From positions 1,403,653-1,467,652 of the forward strand of contig WLWY01000001.1 in assembly GCA_012103325.1 (NCBI GenBank): DNA of 64,000 nt, given 5' to 3'. Below the pieces are notes generated by a model. The model saw only the letters and a list, made by a program, of their open reading frames with translations. It did not search any database and was not told the DNA's origin. The translations under genes were made by a program, and so were the position numbers. Positions 9,690 through 18,541 of this stretch are shown here, one piece after another. Each line of letters starts with the position of its first letter. Position 1 is the first letter of the stretch. The stretch comes from Alphaproteobacteria bacterium (GTDB lineage: Bacteria; Pseudomonadota; Alphaproteobacteria; UBA8366; GCA-2717185).

Positions 9690-9890
9690 GGCGTTGCCCG
9701 GACCCCGTTATCGTTTATGTACTTGCCCTTAATTTGGCAGCATTTCTCGATAATCTAATTAAACTGACTAAAGATTTCGTTATGGTTAATGGCCAAACTT
9801 CAGTCACTTATATAGGACACTGAAAATTTTGGTTACACTTCATTAGTTTCGGTGCTTCGGGATTGAATTTGCAGGGTGGAGAGCGACCGG
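9690..9890. promoter_or_regulatory. Divergent promoter region of the fad operon and GMC oxidoreductase
   Basis: This AT-rich stretch separates the fad operon (leftward) from the GMC oxidoreductase (rightward) and must hold at least the operon promoter. Arms TTCAGT (9799-9804) and ACTGAA (9819-9824) form an inverted repeat with a 14-base spacer, extended on both sides by similar TTTGG-like bases, and a further ACTGAC lies near 9766. This could be the binding site of a fatty-acid-responsive regulator, but I cannot match it to a known consensus. Confidence 0.4.
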
Positions 9891-11495
9891 ATGGCGGCGG
9901 ATGTTTACGATTACATTATTGTCGGCGCGGGATCCGCGGGCTGTGTTTTGGCCAATCGGCTTTCCGCGGATGGGCGCGCGCGCGTTCTGTTGCTCGAAGC
10001 CGGCGGCCGCGACTGGTATCCGTGGATCCATATTCCCGTCGGCTACTTCAAGACGATGCACAACCCGAAATACGATTGGTGCTTCGAGACCGAACCGGAC
10101 CCGGGCCTCGGCGGCCGCTCCCTGCAATGGCCGCGCGGCAAGGTGCTGGGCGGGTCGAGTTCGATCAATGGGTTGCTCTATATACGTGGCAACCGCGCCG
10201 ATTACGATCAGTGGCGGCAGATGGGCAACGCCGGCTGGTCCTATGACGACGTGCTGCCTTATTTCAAACGCGCGGAAAATCAGGAACGTGGCGCGGACGA
10301 CTATCACGGCACGGGCGGGCCGCTCGCGGTCAGCGACTCGGCCTACCACAGCGAGCTGAGCGACCGTTTTATCGCGGGGGCGATGGAGGTTGGTATTCCG
10401 CGCAACGACGACGTCAACGGCGCCGAGCAGGAGGGGGTCGGATACTTCCAGCAGACCGTGTGCAAGGGCCGGCGGTGGAGCACGGCGGTCGGCTATCTTA
10501 ACCCGGCGCGCGGCCGGAAGAATTTGGATATCGTCACCAAGGCGCAGACGACGCGAATCCGGATCGAGAATGGCCGCGTACAGGGCGTAGACACGTTGGT
10601 CGGCGGCGTGACACGCCAGTTTGATGCGAAGGGCGAGGTTATTCTGTCGGCCGGGGCGATCGGGTCGCCGCAGCTTCTCATGCTGTCCGGTATCGGTCCG
10701 GGCGAACAGCTCTCCGAATTCGGCATCCCGGTTGCAAAGGAACTCGCCGGCGTTGGCGCCAACCTGCAGGACCATTTGCAAATCCGCGCCGTCTATCAGA
10801 TCACCAAACCGATATCGATAAACGACCATGTGAATTCGCTCACCGGGAAACTGCGCATCGGGCTCGACTACATGTTGCGGCGGCGTGGTCCAATGACCCT
10901 GGCGGCGAGTCAGGTCTGCATCTTCTGCCGCACGCGTCCGGAACTGGACACGCCCGATCTGCAATTTCACATGCAGCCGCTCAGCGCCGACAAGCCCGGC
11001 GACGGTCTGCATAAATACTCCGCCTTTACATCGTCGACCTGTCAGTTGCGGCCCGAAAGCCGCGGCGAGATTCGGCTGAAATCCGCCGATCCGCTGGCCG
11101 CACCGGCGATCCACCCGAACTACCTGTCGACGCCGCTCGATCAGGAAGTCGCCATTGCCGGCATGAAGCTCTCCCGCGAGATCGCGGGCAGCGGCGCCAT
11201 GGCGGATCTGATTTCCGAAGAGCTCGTTCCCGGGGTGCAGTTTCAAAGCGACGAGGAACTGCTCGCCGCCGCGCGGCAAATCAGCACGACGATCTATCAC
11301 CCGACCAGCACCTGCAAGATGGGGCCGGAGGGCGACAAGGGGGCGGTGGTCGACGAACGGTTACGGGTCTACGGCGTCGCGGGGCTGCGGGTCGTCGATG
11401 CCTCGATCATGCCCAATGTGGTGTCCGGCAACACCAATGCACCGACGATCATGATCGCCGAAAAAGCGTCCGATATGATCCTGGAAGATGCGTGA
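9891..11495 (+). CDS. GMC family FAD-dependent oxidoreductase (choline dehydrogenase-like)
   Basis: The 534-residue flavoprotein belongs to the glucose-methanol-choline family, which oxidises alcohols. The FAD-binding motif IIVGAGSAGCVLANRLS sits at the N-terminus, the GMC signature GKVLGGSSSINGLLYIRGN near residue 80, and the C-terminal active-site region contains YHPTSTCKMG and the SGNTNAPTIMIAEKA segment. I prefer the ATG at 9891 over the GTG at 9876 because GGAGAG lies seven bases upstream of the ATG. It is transcribed away from the fad operon. The substrate cannot be told; the family includes choline, polyethylene glycol and aliphatic alcohol dehydrogenases. There is no neighbouring betaine aldehyde dehydrogenase, so I do not call it betA. 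Confidence 0.9.
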   Translation: MAADVYDYIIVGAGSAGCVLANRLSADGRARVLLLEAGGRDWYPWIHIPVGYFKTMHNPKYDWCFETEPDPGLGGRSLQWPRGKVLGGSSSINGLLYIRGNRADYDQWRQMGNAGWSYDDVLPYFKRAENQERGADDYHGTGGPLAVSDSAYHSELSDRFIAGAMEVGIPRNDDVNGAEQEGVGYFQQTVCKGRRWSTAVGYLNPARGRKNLDIVTKAQTTRIRIENGRVQGVDTLVGGVTRQFDAKGEVILSAGAIGSPQLLMLSGIGPGEQLSEFGIPVAKELAGVGANLQDHLQIRAVYQITKPISINDHVNSLTGKLRIGLDYMLRRRGPMTLAASQVCIFCRTRPELDTPDLQFHMQPLSADKPGDGLHKYSAFTSSTCQLRPESRGEIRLKSADPLAAPAIHPNYLSTPLDQEVAIAGMKLSREIAGSGAMADLISEELVPGVQFQSDEELLAAARQISTTIYHPTSTCKMGPEGDKGAVVDERLRVYGVAGLRVVDASIMPNVVSGNTNAPTIMIAEKASDMILEDA

Positions 11496-11501
11496 CGCGG
11501 C

Positions 11502-13529
11502 CTATTTCGACGTCATCACCCACACACCATCCCAATCGCGCGGCGGCGGGGAGTCTTGGAAGATCCGCGCCCGCTCGGCCATGATCTTGGACGGACCGTC
11601 GTCTAAACCGTCCCAGATCGCAACGGCGCCGTCGAAATTCTGCGCGCGATAAAGCGCCAAAGCGTCCGCGTAGGGTTGCTTCAAGGCCACTTCCGCGCCG
11701 CCAAGCGGTTCGTAGATACGCAGCGGCTCGGCCTTGCCCTTGACCGCCACCATGTCGAGCTCGCGCATCTCGTAGCGCCCGCGAACGCGGTCGGCCATGG
11801 ATTCGCCCAGCACGATCCAGCAATCGTAGACGCTGGGCAGGCCTTCGAGACGGGCGGCGATGTTTACTGCCTCGCCGACGGCGGTGTAGTTGAAGCGCTT
11901 TTCCGAGCCGACATTGCCGACGACCGCATCGCCGCTATTGACGCCCACCTTGACGGCGAAACCGTGCTCGCCGGCGGCGGTCGCCAGGTCTCGTTTTTCG
12001 GCGATCCGTTCGCTGATGCGGATCGCCGCTTCGACCGCCGCTCCCGCGTTGTCTTCGAGCGCTACCGGCGCGCCCCAGATCGCCATCACGGCGTCGCCGA
12101 TAAATTTGTCGACATAGCCGCCGGTTGCTTCGACTTCGTCGACGATCAGGGTCAGGTATTCGTTGGTGCGCGCGACCAGCTCCTCCGGCCCGACCAGCCC
12201 GGACAGCGCGGTAAAACCCGACAGGTCGGCGAACATGATGGTGACGTCGCGTTTCTCGCCGCCGAGGTGCAGGTCTTCGGCGGTCTCGACCAAACGGTCG
12301 ACCAATGAGGGCGCCAGGTAAAATCCGAAGGCGTTCTGGATGCGCCGGCGCTTGCCCTCCTCGAGGACGAAGCGCACGAGATAGGCGATAACGGCGGCAC
12401 CGGCGACCGAAAGGATGCCGAGGCCAACGGGAAGCCACAAGCCCACGCTCAACAGGCCGATTTCGCCGAGCCACAAACCGAAGCCAACCACGATGACCGC
12501 GGCGATGGCCCAGAGCGGTGCGAGCAGAAATCCGGCGGCCGCACCGGCCAATGCGGCCATCCCCGAAACGGCGGCGGTCCAGTGCGGTGCGGCGGGCAAG
12601 GTCATGCGACCGCTCAGGACCGCTTCTCCCGCGACAGCATGCAAGTGTACGCCCGGCACATCGTCCGCGTCGGACACGGATGCGCGCAGTTTTTGGAGAC
12701 CGCAATCCGCTTTCGGGTTTGGTCGGGCCGCCTGTGGTGCAATAAAACGGGACGATGCGATTTTGCGGTCTTCTTCCGGCATTGTTGAGCCTACGAATAC
12801 GATCCGGTCTTTAAAGGCTGCTTTTAGTACGCCCGGATCTTCCTTCGCGCACCGAAGGACGGCGGCAATTCCATAGGTTGGAACTAGGGATTCGGGGTGC
12901 GCACCGGGCGCCAGAAGAATATCTCCTGGAAAGCTTTTTACGCCGGCCCGAGAAAGGCTGGCCCCGAGTAGTGTGGCCACAGATGATTTGTCATCAATTG
13001 ACAATGATGTCGGAATTTTTCGATGAATTTCGTCCGGCTCGGCGAATACTTCCGTAAACCCCAACGCGCCCGGGTCATTGCGCAGGGCGGCGATGTAATT
13101 GCGCGCCGGCTGGGTGCGCGATGAACGGCCCAGGACAACCCGCTGCCGATTGCGGAACAATGCTGCCATGAACGGGCGATCATAGCCCCTTTGAAACTGG
13201 TTCGCGCTGTACGGCAACAGGAAGTCGAAAGCGACGACCGTCGCGCCGGCCATGGTCAAATCGGTAATGAGTTGTCCCCAGACGGGGCCGAAGAACGCGC
13301 GCGGCAGGGACGCCAGCTCTTTTGACGCGAGGCTTGCGGGATCCACCGCCACGACGGCGACGCGTGCGGCTGGTGCCGGTTCTTCGATTAGTCGGCTGCG
13401 AACGCCCAGGGCGCCGTCGAACAACAAGCCGTCGAGCCATACGGGTGCTGCGCCGATAAGCGACAGGACCACGGCCAAGACGGCGCACGCCGCACTGACG
13501 AGCAGAGAAATTCCCTTGGTGAGGCGCAC
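11502..13529 (-). CDS. CHASE2-domain class III adenylate cyclase
   Basis: The 675-residue membrane protein combines an extracytoplasmic CHASE2 sensor with a cytoplasmic nucleotide cyclase. A signal-anchor helix covers residues 8-30, the CHASE2 domain roughly 35-300, three closely spaced transmembrane helices about 315-390, and the cyclase domain about 425-610. Metal-binding Asp435 (FADLSG) and Asp479 (FIGDAVM) are present, with the transition-state pair Asn556 and Arg560 (AVNIAAR). The base-selecting pair reads Lys475 and Thr549, the combination of class IIIb adenylate cyclases, so cAMP is the expected product. The start is a GTG at 13529, 12 bp after the stop of the secreted partner gene, so the two form an operon. 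CHASE2 ligands are unknown. Confidence 0.9.
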   Translation of the reverse strand: MRLTKGISLLVSAACAVLAVVLSLIGAAPVWLDGLLFDGALGVRSRLIEEPAPAARVAVVAVDPASLASKELASLPRAFFGPVWGQLITDLTMAGATVVAFDFLLPYSANQFQRGYDRPFMAALFRNRQRVVLGRSSRTQPARNYIAALRNDPGALGFTEVFAEPDEIHRKIPTSLSIDDKSSVATLLGASLSRAGVKSFPGDILLAPGAHPESLVPTYGIAAVLRCAKEDPGVLKAAFKDRIVFVGSTMPEEDRKIASSRFIAPQAARPNPKADCGLQKLRASVSDADDVPGVHLHAVAGEAVLSGRMTLPAAPHWTAAVSGMAALAGAAAGFLLAPLWAIAAVIVVGFGLWLGEIGLLSVGLWLPVGLGILSVAGAAVIAYLVRFVLEEGKRRRIQNAFGFYLAPSLVDRLVETAEDLHLGGEKRDVTIMFADLSGFTALSGLVGPEELVARTNEYLTLIVDEVEATGGYVDKFIGDAVMAIWGAPVALEDNAGAAVEAAIRISERIAEKRDLATAAGEHGFAVKVGVNSGDAVVGNVGSEKRFNYTAVGEAVNIAARLEGLPSVYDCWIVLGESMADRVRGRYEMRELDMVAVKGKAEPLRIYEPLGGAEVALKQPYADALALYRAQNFDGAVAIWDGLDDGPSKIMAERARIFQDSPPPRDWDGVWVMTSK

Positions 13530-13541
13530 CTCGACGCCGGT

Positions 13542-14243
13542 TTAGTCGACGCGGATCAAGGTAAGGGCGTTTTTCTTCGGCCGGCCCCGTGCCTTCAAAC
13601 TGAAGTTACGCGGCTTGCCGCCGCCCGCCGGTGAAAGGGTGACCTCATACGACTGCCCTTTTTCCAAGGTCGGTGCCGTCTTCGGATAATGAAAAACGCG
13701 GCTTGCCAGTTTTGCCTCGACGATGAGTTTGGATTTTTGCGAGATCCGGATCGTCATGAAACCGTCCGCCTTCGGGCCAACAAGAACGAAGGACGGCCGT
13801 GTCGTGACCTTTAGTGCAGATTTTCCACCACCGGCGCTACGCAGGACCACGCCGCCGATCTGCGAGGCGCCGCTCAAAGCCACGCTCTTGGGACATTCCG
13901 CCCGCTTGGTGCTGACGATCTTGCCGCCTTTGTAGAGGTAGCGCTGCTCCGTGAAATTCAGGCGCCCGCCCTTAACGGTAACGGCCTGACAGCTTTTGTA
14001 GTGCAAAAACTCGATGGTCGTTTCGGCATCGAGTACAATCGGTGCCTTCGTTTCCAGTTCGGAGAATGGCTCGACGGCCGGCGTTGTTGGGCCCGAGACG
14101 TCGAGCGCCAAGGCGGCAGGTTTCCCCGCATGCGCTTCGGCTGCGACGAAGACAAGCAGGCAAGCGAGAACCTTGATTATTCGTTGCAACGGAGTATCCG
14201 TATTTCCGATCGATTGCTCTTTGTACATATTACCGAGTGCCAT
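13542..14243 (-). CDS. Secreted protein of unknown function, possibly FecR-like
   Basis: This 233-residue protein has a clear N-terminal export signal: a positively charged stretch, a hydrophobic core (VLACLLVFVAA) and an AHA cleavage-type site near residue 40. The mature part is rich in short beta-strand-like segments and holds two cysteines (SCQAVTV and AECPKSV). The segment around EFLHYKSCQAVTVKGG resembles the beta-rich FecR fold found beside CHASE2 cyclases in other bacteria, but I am not certain of it. The ATG at 14243 is preceded by AAGGAAG with a six-base spacer. It is the first gene of the cyclase operon. A periplasmic partner of the CHASE2 domain is the simplest guess, not a demonstrated role. 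Confidence 0.75.
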   Translation of the reverse strand: MALGNMYKEQSIGNTDTPLQRIIKVLACLLVFVAAEAHAGKPAALALDVSGPTTPAVEPFSELETKAPIVLDAETTIEFLHYKSCQAVTVKGGRLNFTEQRYLYKGGKIVSTKRAECPKSVALSGASQIGGVVLRSAGGGKSALKVTTRPSFVLVGPKADGFMTIRISQKSKLIVEAKLASRVFHYPKTAPTLEKGQSYEVTLSPAGGGKPRNFSLKARGRPKKNALTLIRVD

Positions 14244-14335
14244 GCTGAACTTCCTTAATGAACACGGACATGATACCTTACTCTCGCATTAAAATATAAC
14301 GCTCTTCGCGGCTTATTATTTGTAAATTGTTTCGA
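14244..14335. promoter_or_regulatory. Shared divergent promoter of cyclase and caspase operons
   Basis: These 92 AT-rich bases lie between two divergent start codons, so promoters for the cyclase pair (leftward) and for the caspase/beta-barrel pair (rightward) must be packed here or inside the genes. No convincing box elements stand out by eye. Confidence 0.45.
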
Positions 14336-17182
14336 ATGAAACCGCGTGCAAAAACTGCGGACGTATTTCAAGCGCGAACCGGACTGACGTTATATGTCAC
14401 GGTTGCGGCAGCGTTCGCGCTGTTTGTGACTACATTACCCAATTCCTCGTCGGCAAGTACCGAAGCGCAGAACGCTGACGACTTGCTGGTCGTCGATTGC
14501 CTGTTGCCGGGCAAGGTACGCCGGTTGGGACGGCGGACAACCTACGTTACAGCACGCAAGGCGGTCAAAACCACGGCATCCGAGTGCGCCATCCGTGGCG
14601 GTGAGTATACGCAGGCTGATCGGGCGAGCTATGCCACCGCCATTAAAATTTGGTTGCCGCTTGCCAATGAGGGCGATCCGATAGCCCAGACCTATGTTGG
14701 TGAGATCTACGAAAAAGGGCTTGGCGTGCCGCCGGAATATGCTTTGGCGGTAAAATGGTATCGCAAAGCTGCCGAGCAGGGCCACGCGCGCGCGCAACTG
14801 AATCTCGGTGCTATGTATGAAAAGGGGCTTGGCGTCCCCAAGGATCAGAAGGAAGCTGTATCTTGGTATCGCCGCGCCTCCGGGTTGGAAGGAAACGCGG
14901 TTCCCTATGTCCCGGCTGAAACCGCTGCGGAATTGCAGCGGCTTCGCGAGGAAAAAGAGCGGCTGCAGCGCGAAAAGGAAAAGCTCGAAAAAGAGCGCAA
15001 CGCCTTGCGCCAGCAGTTGAAAGACAATCGGAAGCAGCTCAACGAGGCGCAATCCCAATTTCAGAAAAGCGTCAAGAACGCCGATGCAGCGCGGCAGGCG
15101 CTTGCCGCGTCGCAAAAACAGCTGGAAGCGGATGTCAAAGCCGGCCGCCAGGATCGGATACTGGAAATTTCAAAGGACTTGGCGGCCCGGTCAGCGGAAT
15201 TGGCCAAGCGCGAAGAGGAAGCCGCCCGGCTGCGCGAGCAGGTCGCGAGCTTGGGGCGAGAATCGGCTTCCTTGCAATCTGCGCTGCAGGAGGAACGGAG
15301 CGGGCGGGACGCGGAGGTCGAGCGGTACAAGGCCGAAGCCGCTGCCGCGCGCGCCGAAGCGGACCAGGTTACGCAGCAATTGCAGAAGGCGGAGCGGGCG
15401 TCGGCAACGCAGCGCCGTCGCGCGGAGCAGAAACTCGGTGAAGTTGCGGCGCTCGAGGCGAAACTCGCCGCGGAACGCAAGCGCGTCCGCTCCGAGAAAG
15501 CCAAGGAAGCATCGCTTAAAGAACAGCTGGAAGCCCGTCAAAGAGCGTTGGCGGCGGAGCGAGACAAAGCGGTCGCCTTGGAAAGTGAAGCGGCGGCGCT
15601 CAAACGCGACTCTGCGAGGCTGCAACGGGAAAGAGCAGAACGTGCTGCTGCGGAAGCCGAAATCGCTGCTCTTCAGGCCGATTTGGTGCGGCAGCGGCAA
15701 TCCGCCGACCGGGACAAGGTGCGCGAAGCCGACCTGCAGGGGCGCCTCGATGCCCAACAGCGGACCCTGGCCGCGGCGCAGCAAAAGTCGGCATCGCTGG
15801 AGTCGCGCGCCGCGGCGCTTGAGGAACGGGCTCGGAGGTTGGATGCAGAGCGCGCCAAACGTGCGGATGCGGAGCGTAAGCTCGCCGCGCTGCAGAAAGA
15901 GGTCGCGCGGCGCGAGAACGATGCGGCAAAGACTCGTGCACGAGAGGCCCGCCTGAAAAAGCAACTCGCTGAGCAGCAATCCGCACTTGCTGCGGTGCGT
16001 GAGAAGGCGGAAGCGCTGAAACAGCAAGCAGCGCGGCTGCAGAAAGAAAAAGCGGCGCGCGAAGCCGCGGCAGCGCAGTTGGCGGCATCGGCGCCATCGA
16101 TCGAGATTATCGAGCCGCAGCTTCCACGAACGCGGACGGCCGGCTTGCCGACGGTTTCGGCGCAGGGCGGCGATACCAAAATGATTGTCGGCCGCGTGCA
16201 GGCGCCCGTTGGCGTCATGGCGCTGACAATTAACGACGTGGAGCAGACTGTTAGTGAAGACGGTATGTTCCGGACCAAGGTGCCGCTGCCGAATGCGGAG
16301 AACAAGGTGACGGTTGTGGCGGTCGACGCGAAAGGCCGCCGCATCGAGACGGCTTTTCTTATTACGCGCCCGGCTGGGACTGTCCGCAGCGGGAGTGGGG
16401 ACGCGCCGCAACTCGCCGCCGAGAAGCTCGATGTGGATTTCGGTACGTTCCATGCCGTCGTTATCGGCATCAACGCCTACAGCATGTTGCCGAAGCTGCA
16501 AACGGCTGCCGACGATGCACGGGCGGTCGCGGAACTCCTTGAAACGCGCTATGGACACAAGGTTACGTTGATTATCAATGCGAACCGGTATGCGATTCTG
16601 TCTGCTCTGAACAAGTTGCGTGAAACCCTGACCGAAGACGACAATCTACTGATCTACTACGCCGGACATGGCGAGCTCGACCGGGTGAACAACCGCGGAC
16701 ATTGGCTCCCGGTGGACGCCGAACCCGATAGCTCAGCGAACTGGATTTCAAACATCCAAATCACGGACGTGCTGAATGCGATGTCGGTGCGACAGGTTCT
16801 TGTTGTTGCCGATTCCTGTTATTCTGGAACACTGACGCGGTCCGCGGTCGCGAAGCTGGATTCGGGCATGAATGACAAGACACGGGACAATTGGATCAAA
16901 TTGATGGCTGAAAAAAGAGCGCGCGTTGTCCTCTCGTCGGGTGGCGTACAGCCGGTTCTCGACAGCGGCGGCGGCGCGCATTCGGTGTTTGCGCGTGCAT
17001 TTCTAGGCGTTCTTTCCGACAATAGCGGTATTCTGGAGGGCCAACGTCTGTTCCGTCGTATTTCACAGCGCGTGACCAGTGTCCGCGCTGCAGCTGAGAT
17101 CGAGCAGGTACCGCAATATGCGCCGATCAAATTTGCCGGACACGAGGCCGGAGATTTCTTTTTCGTGCCTTCGGCTAATTAG
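14336..17182 (+). CDS. Sel1-repeat, coiled-coil, caspase-like (peptidase C14) exported protein
   Basis: The 948-residue protein starts with an export signal or membrane anchor (hydrophobic residues about 17-37, then a Ser/Ala-rich cleavage-type region). Two Sel1-type repeats follow near residues 110-185 (GLGVPPEYALAVKWYRKAAE and GLGVPKDQKEAVSWYRRA). A very long, charged coiled coil fills about 195-580. A small beta domain comes next, and a caspase-like domain occupies about 700-945. The catalytic dyad is intact: His778 in YYAGHGEL and Cys828 in VADSCYSGTL. The ATG at 14336 is preferred over an in-frame TTG nine bases earlier. The beta-barrel gene begins 23 bp after its stop, so they are probably co-transcribed. 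Proteolytic targets are unknown. Confidence 0.9.
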   Translation: MKPRAKTADVFQARTGLTLYVTVAAAFALFVTTLPNSSSASTEAQNADDLLVVDCLLPGKVRRLGRRTTYVTARKAVKTTASECAIRGGEYTQADRASYATAIKIWLPLANEGDPIAQTYVGEIYEKGLGVPPEYALAVKWYRKAAEQGHARAQLNLGAMYEKGLGVPKDQKEAVSWYRRASGLEGNAVPYVPAETAAELQRLREEKERLQREKEKLEKERNALRQQLKDNRKQLNEAQSQFQKSVKNADAARQALAASQKQLEADVKAGRQDRILEISKDLAARSAELAKREEEAARLREQVASLGRESASLQSALQEERSGRDAEVERYKAEAAAARAEADQVTQQLQKAERASATQRRRAEQKLGEVAALEAKLAAERKRVRSEKAKEASLKEQLEARQRALAAERDKAVALESEAAALKRDSARLQRERAERAAAEAEIAALQADLVRQRQSADRDKVREADLQGRLDAQQRTLAAAQQKSASLESRAAALEERARRLDAERAKRADAERKLAALQKEVARRENDAAKTRAREARLKKQLAEQQSALAAVREKAEALKQQAARLQKEKAAREAAAAQLAASAPSIEIIEPQLPRTRTAGLPTVSAQGGDTKMIVGRVQAPVGVMALTINDVEQTVSEDGMFRTKVPLPNAENKVTVVAVDAKGRRIETAFLITRPAGTVRSGSGDAPQLAAEKLDVDFGTFHAVVIGINAYSMLPKLQTAADDARAVAELLETRYGHKVTLIINANRYAILSALNKLRETLTEDDNLLIYYAGHGELDRVNNRGHWLPVDAEPDSSANWISNIQITDVLNAMSVRQVLVVADSCYSGTLTRSAVAKLDSGMNDKTRDNWIKLMAEKRARVVLSSGGVQPVLDSGGGAHSVFARAFLGVLSDNSGILEGQRLFRRISQRVTSVRAAAEIEQVPQYAPIKFAGHEAGDFFFVPSAN

Positions 17183-17205
17183 TTGATCGTTTCAGGGGTG
17201 GGACA

Positions 17206-18492
17206 ATGCAGGAAAACACACGACTTTGGCATTCGAGGCGCGTAACAGGCCGCGATTGTTTTTGGGTGCTTGCCGCAGGGTTCGGCACGTTGCTCGGGGC
17301 GCAGAATGCGTTTGCGGCCAATCAACCGCTTGAAGATTTCTTCATTCAAGCGTGCGGCAACGCAGCAGGTGCCCTCGCGGCGCAATGCGCCAATGCGCCG
17401 GGATTTTTGCTGTCCGGCGATAGTGAGTCGTCTTTGAACCCCTCGCAATCGGCGACGAACAACGATCTGGCCTTGAGCCGAGCTAAGGCGGTCACCAAAG
17501 AGTCGCAGGAGCGTCTCGAGGAAGAACGCAAAAAAAAGGCGGGCATACCGACAGGACGCAGCGCCGGGGACACGATGGAACTCGGCGGACTAAGCCTGTT
17601 TCTAAATGTCGCCGGCGAAAGGTTCAATCGCGACCGCACACTGGATGTCGACCAGGAGAAGGGCTACGAGGGATGGAAGGCGGGGTTCCAGTTCGGCGGC
17701 GACTACCGTATCGGCGACAAGATGGTCGTGGGGGCACTGATCGGTTACGATCACAGTGAGTCGAGATTTGATCCGGACGAACCTGGCGTCAACTTCAATC
17801 CCGGCGGCGATGAAGGGGGAACGAAGTCGGACGGCGTCCTGCTGAACGTCTATTCGAGTTATAGTCTGACCGACAATCTCTATATCGACGGCACGGTGGG
17901 TATTGGTTACACCGACTACACCTTCGACCGGAACGTGATCTTCCAGAACACCGCGCGGAACTTCACGACGGATGTCAGTACCAAGGGTAAAACCCACGGG
18001 TTCGAATATACGGCCAGCGCCGGTGTTGGGTACGATTTTTACCACAATGCGTTCAGCTACGGTCCGTATGTCCGTTTGAATTTCGGTCGCAGCCGGGTTT
18101 CCGCTTATACCGAGGAAGATCGGAACAACTCCGGTCTGAATATGTCGATCGAAGCTGATACAACGACGTCTATAACGAGCGTTCTTGGCGTTCAAGCGAG
18201 CTATGCCATCAGCCAGGATTGGGGCGTAGTGGTACCTCAGATACGGTTCGAGTATGAGCACGAATATCGGGACGACCCCCGCTCGATTATTTCATCCTTC
18301 GCACAAGATACGGGTGGCGCCACATTTGCGGTGACGACGGACCAGCCGGACCGGAACTACTTCAATATTGGCGGGAGCCTCTTATTTGTCCTCCCGAACG
18401 GCTGGATGCCCTTCGTCGATTTCGAAGCGCTGGCTTCCTACAAGGATCTCAGCCGGAGACGCGTGACCGCAGGATTGCGTGCGGAGTTCTAG
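17206..18492 (+). CDS. Autotransporter-type outer-membrane beta-barrel protein
   Basis: The 428-residue protein has a signal peptide ending at NAFA and a short soluble segment of about 100 residues containing a charged helix (SQERLEEERKKK). From about residue 120 it is an autotransporter-like beta-barrel built of alternating hydrophobic strands with aromatic girdles, and it ends in Phe (GLRAEF), the standard C-terminal signal for outer-membrane insertion. The passenger is too short for a classical autotransporter adhesin, so it may be a barrel that anchors or exports something else. It follows the caspase-like gene by 23 bp on the same strand and presumably works with it at the envelope. Confidence 0.88.
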   Translation: MQENTRLWHSRRVTGRDCFWVLAAGFGTLLGAQNAFAANQPLEDFFIQACGNAAGALAAQCANAPGFLLSGDSESSLNPSQSATNNDLALSRAKAVTKESQERLEEERKKKAGIPTGRSAGDTMELGGLSLFLNVAGERFNRDRTLDVDQEKGYEGWKAGFQFGGDYRIGDKMVVGALIGYDHSESRFDPDEPGVNFNPGGDEGGTKSDGVLLNVYSSYSLTDNLYIDGTVGIGYTDYTFDRNVIFQNTARNFTTDVSTKGKTHGFEYTASAGVGYDFYHNAFSYGPYVRLNFGRSRVSAYTEEDRNNSGLNMSIEADTTTSITSVLGVQASYAISQDWGVVVPQIRFEYEHEYRDDPRSIISSFAQDTGGATFAVTTDQPDRNYFNIGGSLLFVLPNGWMPFVDFEALASYKDLSRRRVTAGLRAEF

Positions 18493-18541
18493 GTATAGAG
18501 TTGTGTAACCCCTTGGCGGTAGTGTCTGGCCCCGTACATTC

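Noticed and set aside
9843..11300. 485-codon minus-strand frame
   Set aside because: It is the antisense of the GMC oxidoreductase, whose motifs are unambiguous.
15191..16558. 455-codon minus-strand frame across the coiled-coil region
   Set aside because: It mirrors the repetitive Glu/Arg/Ala codons of the coiled coil and has no independent evidence.
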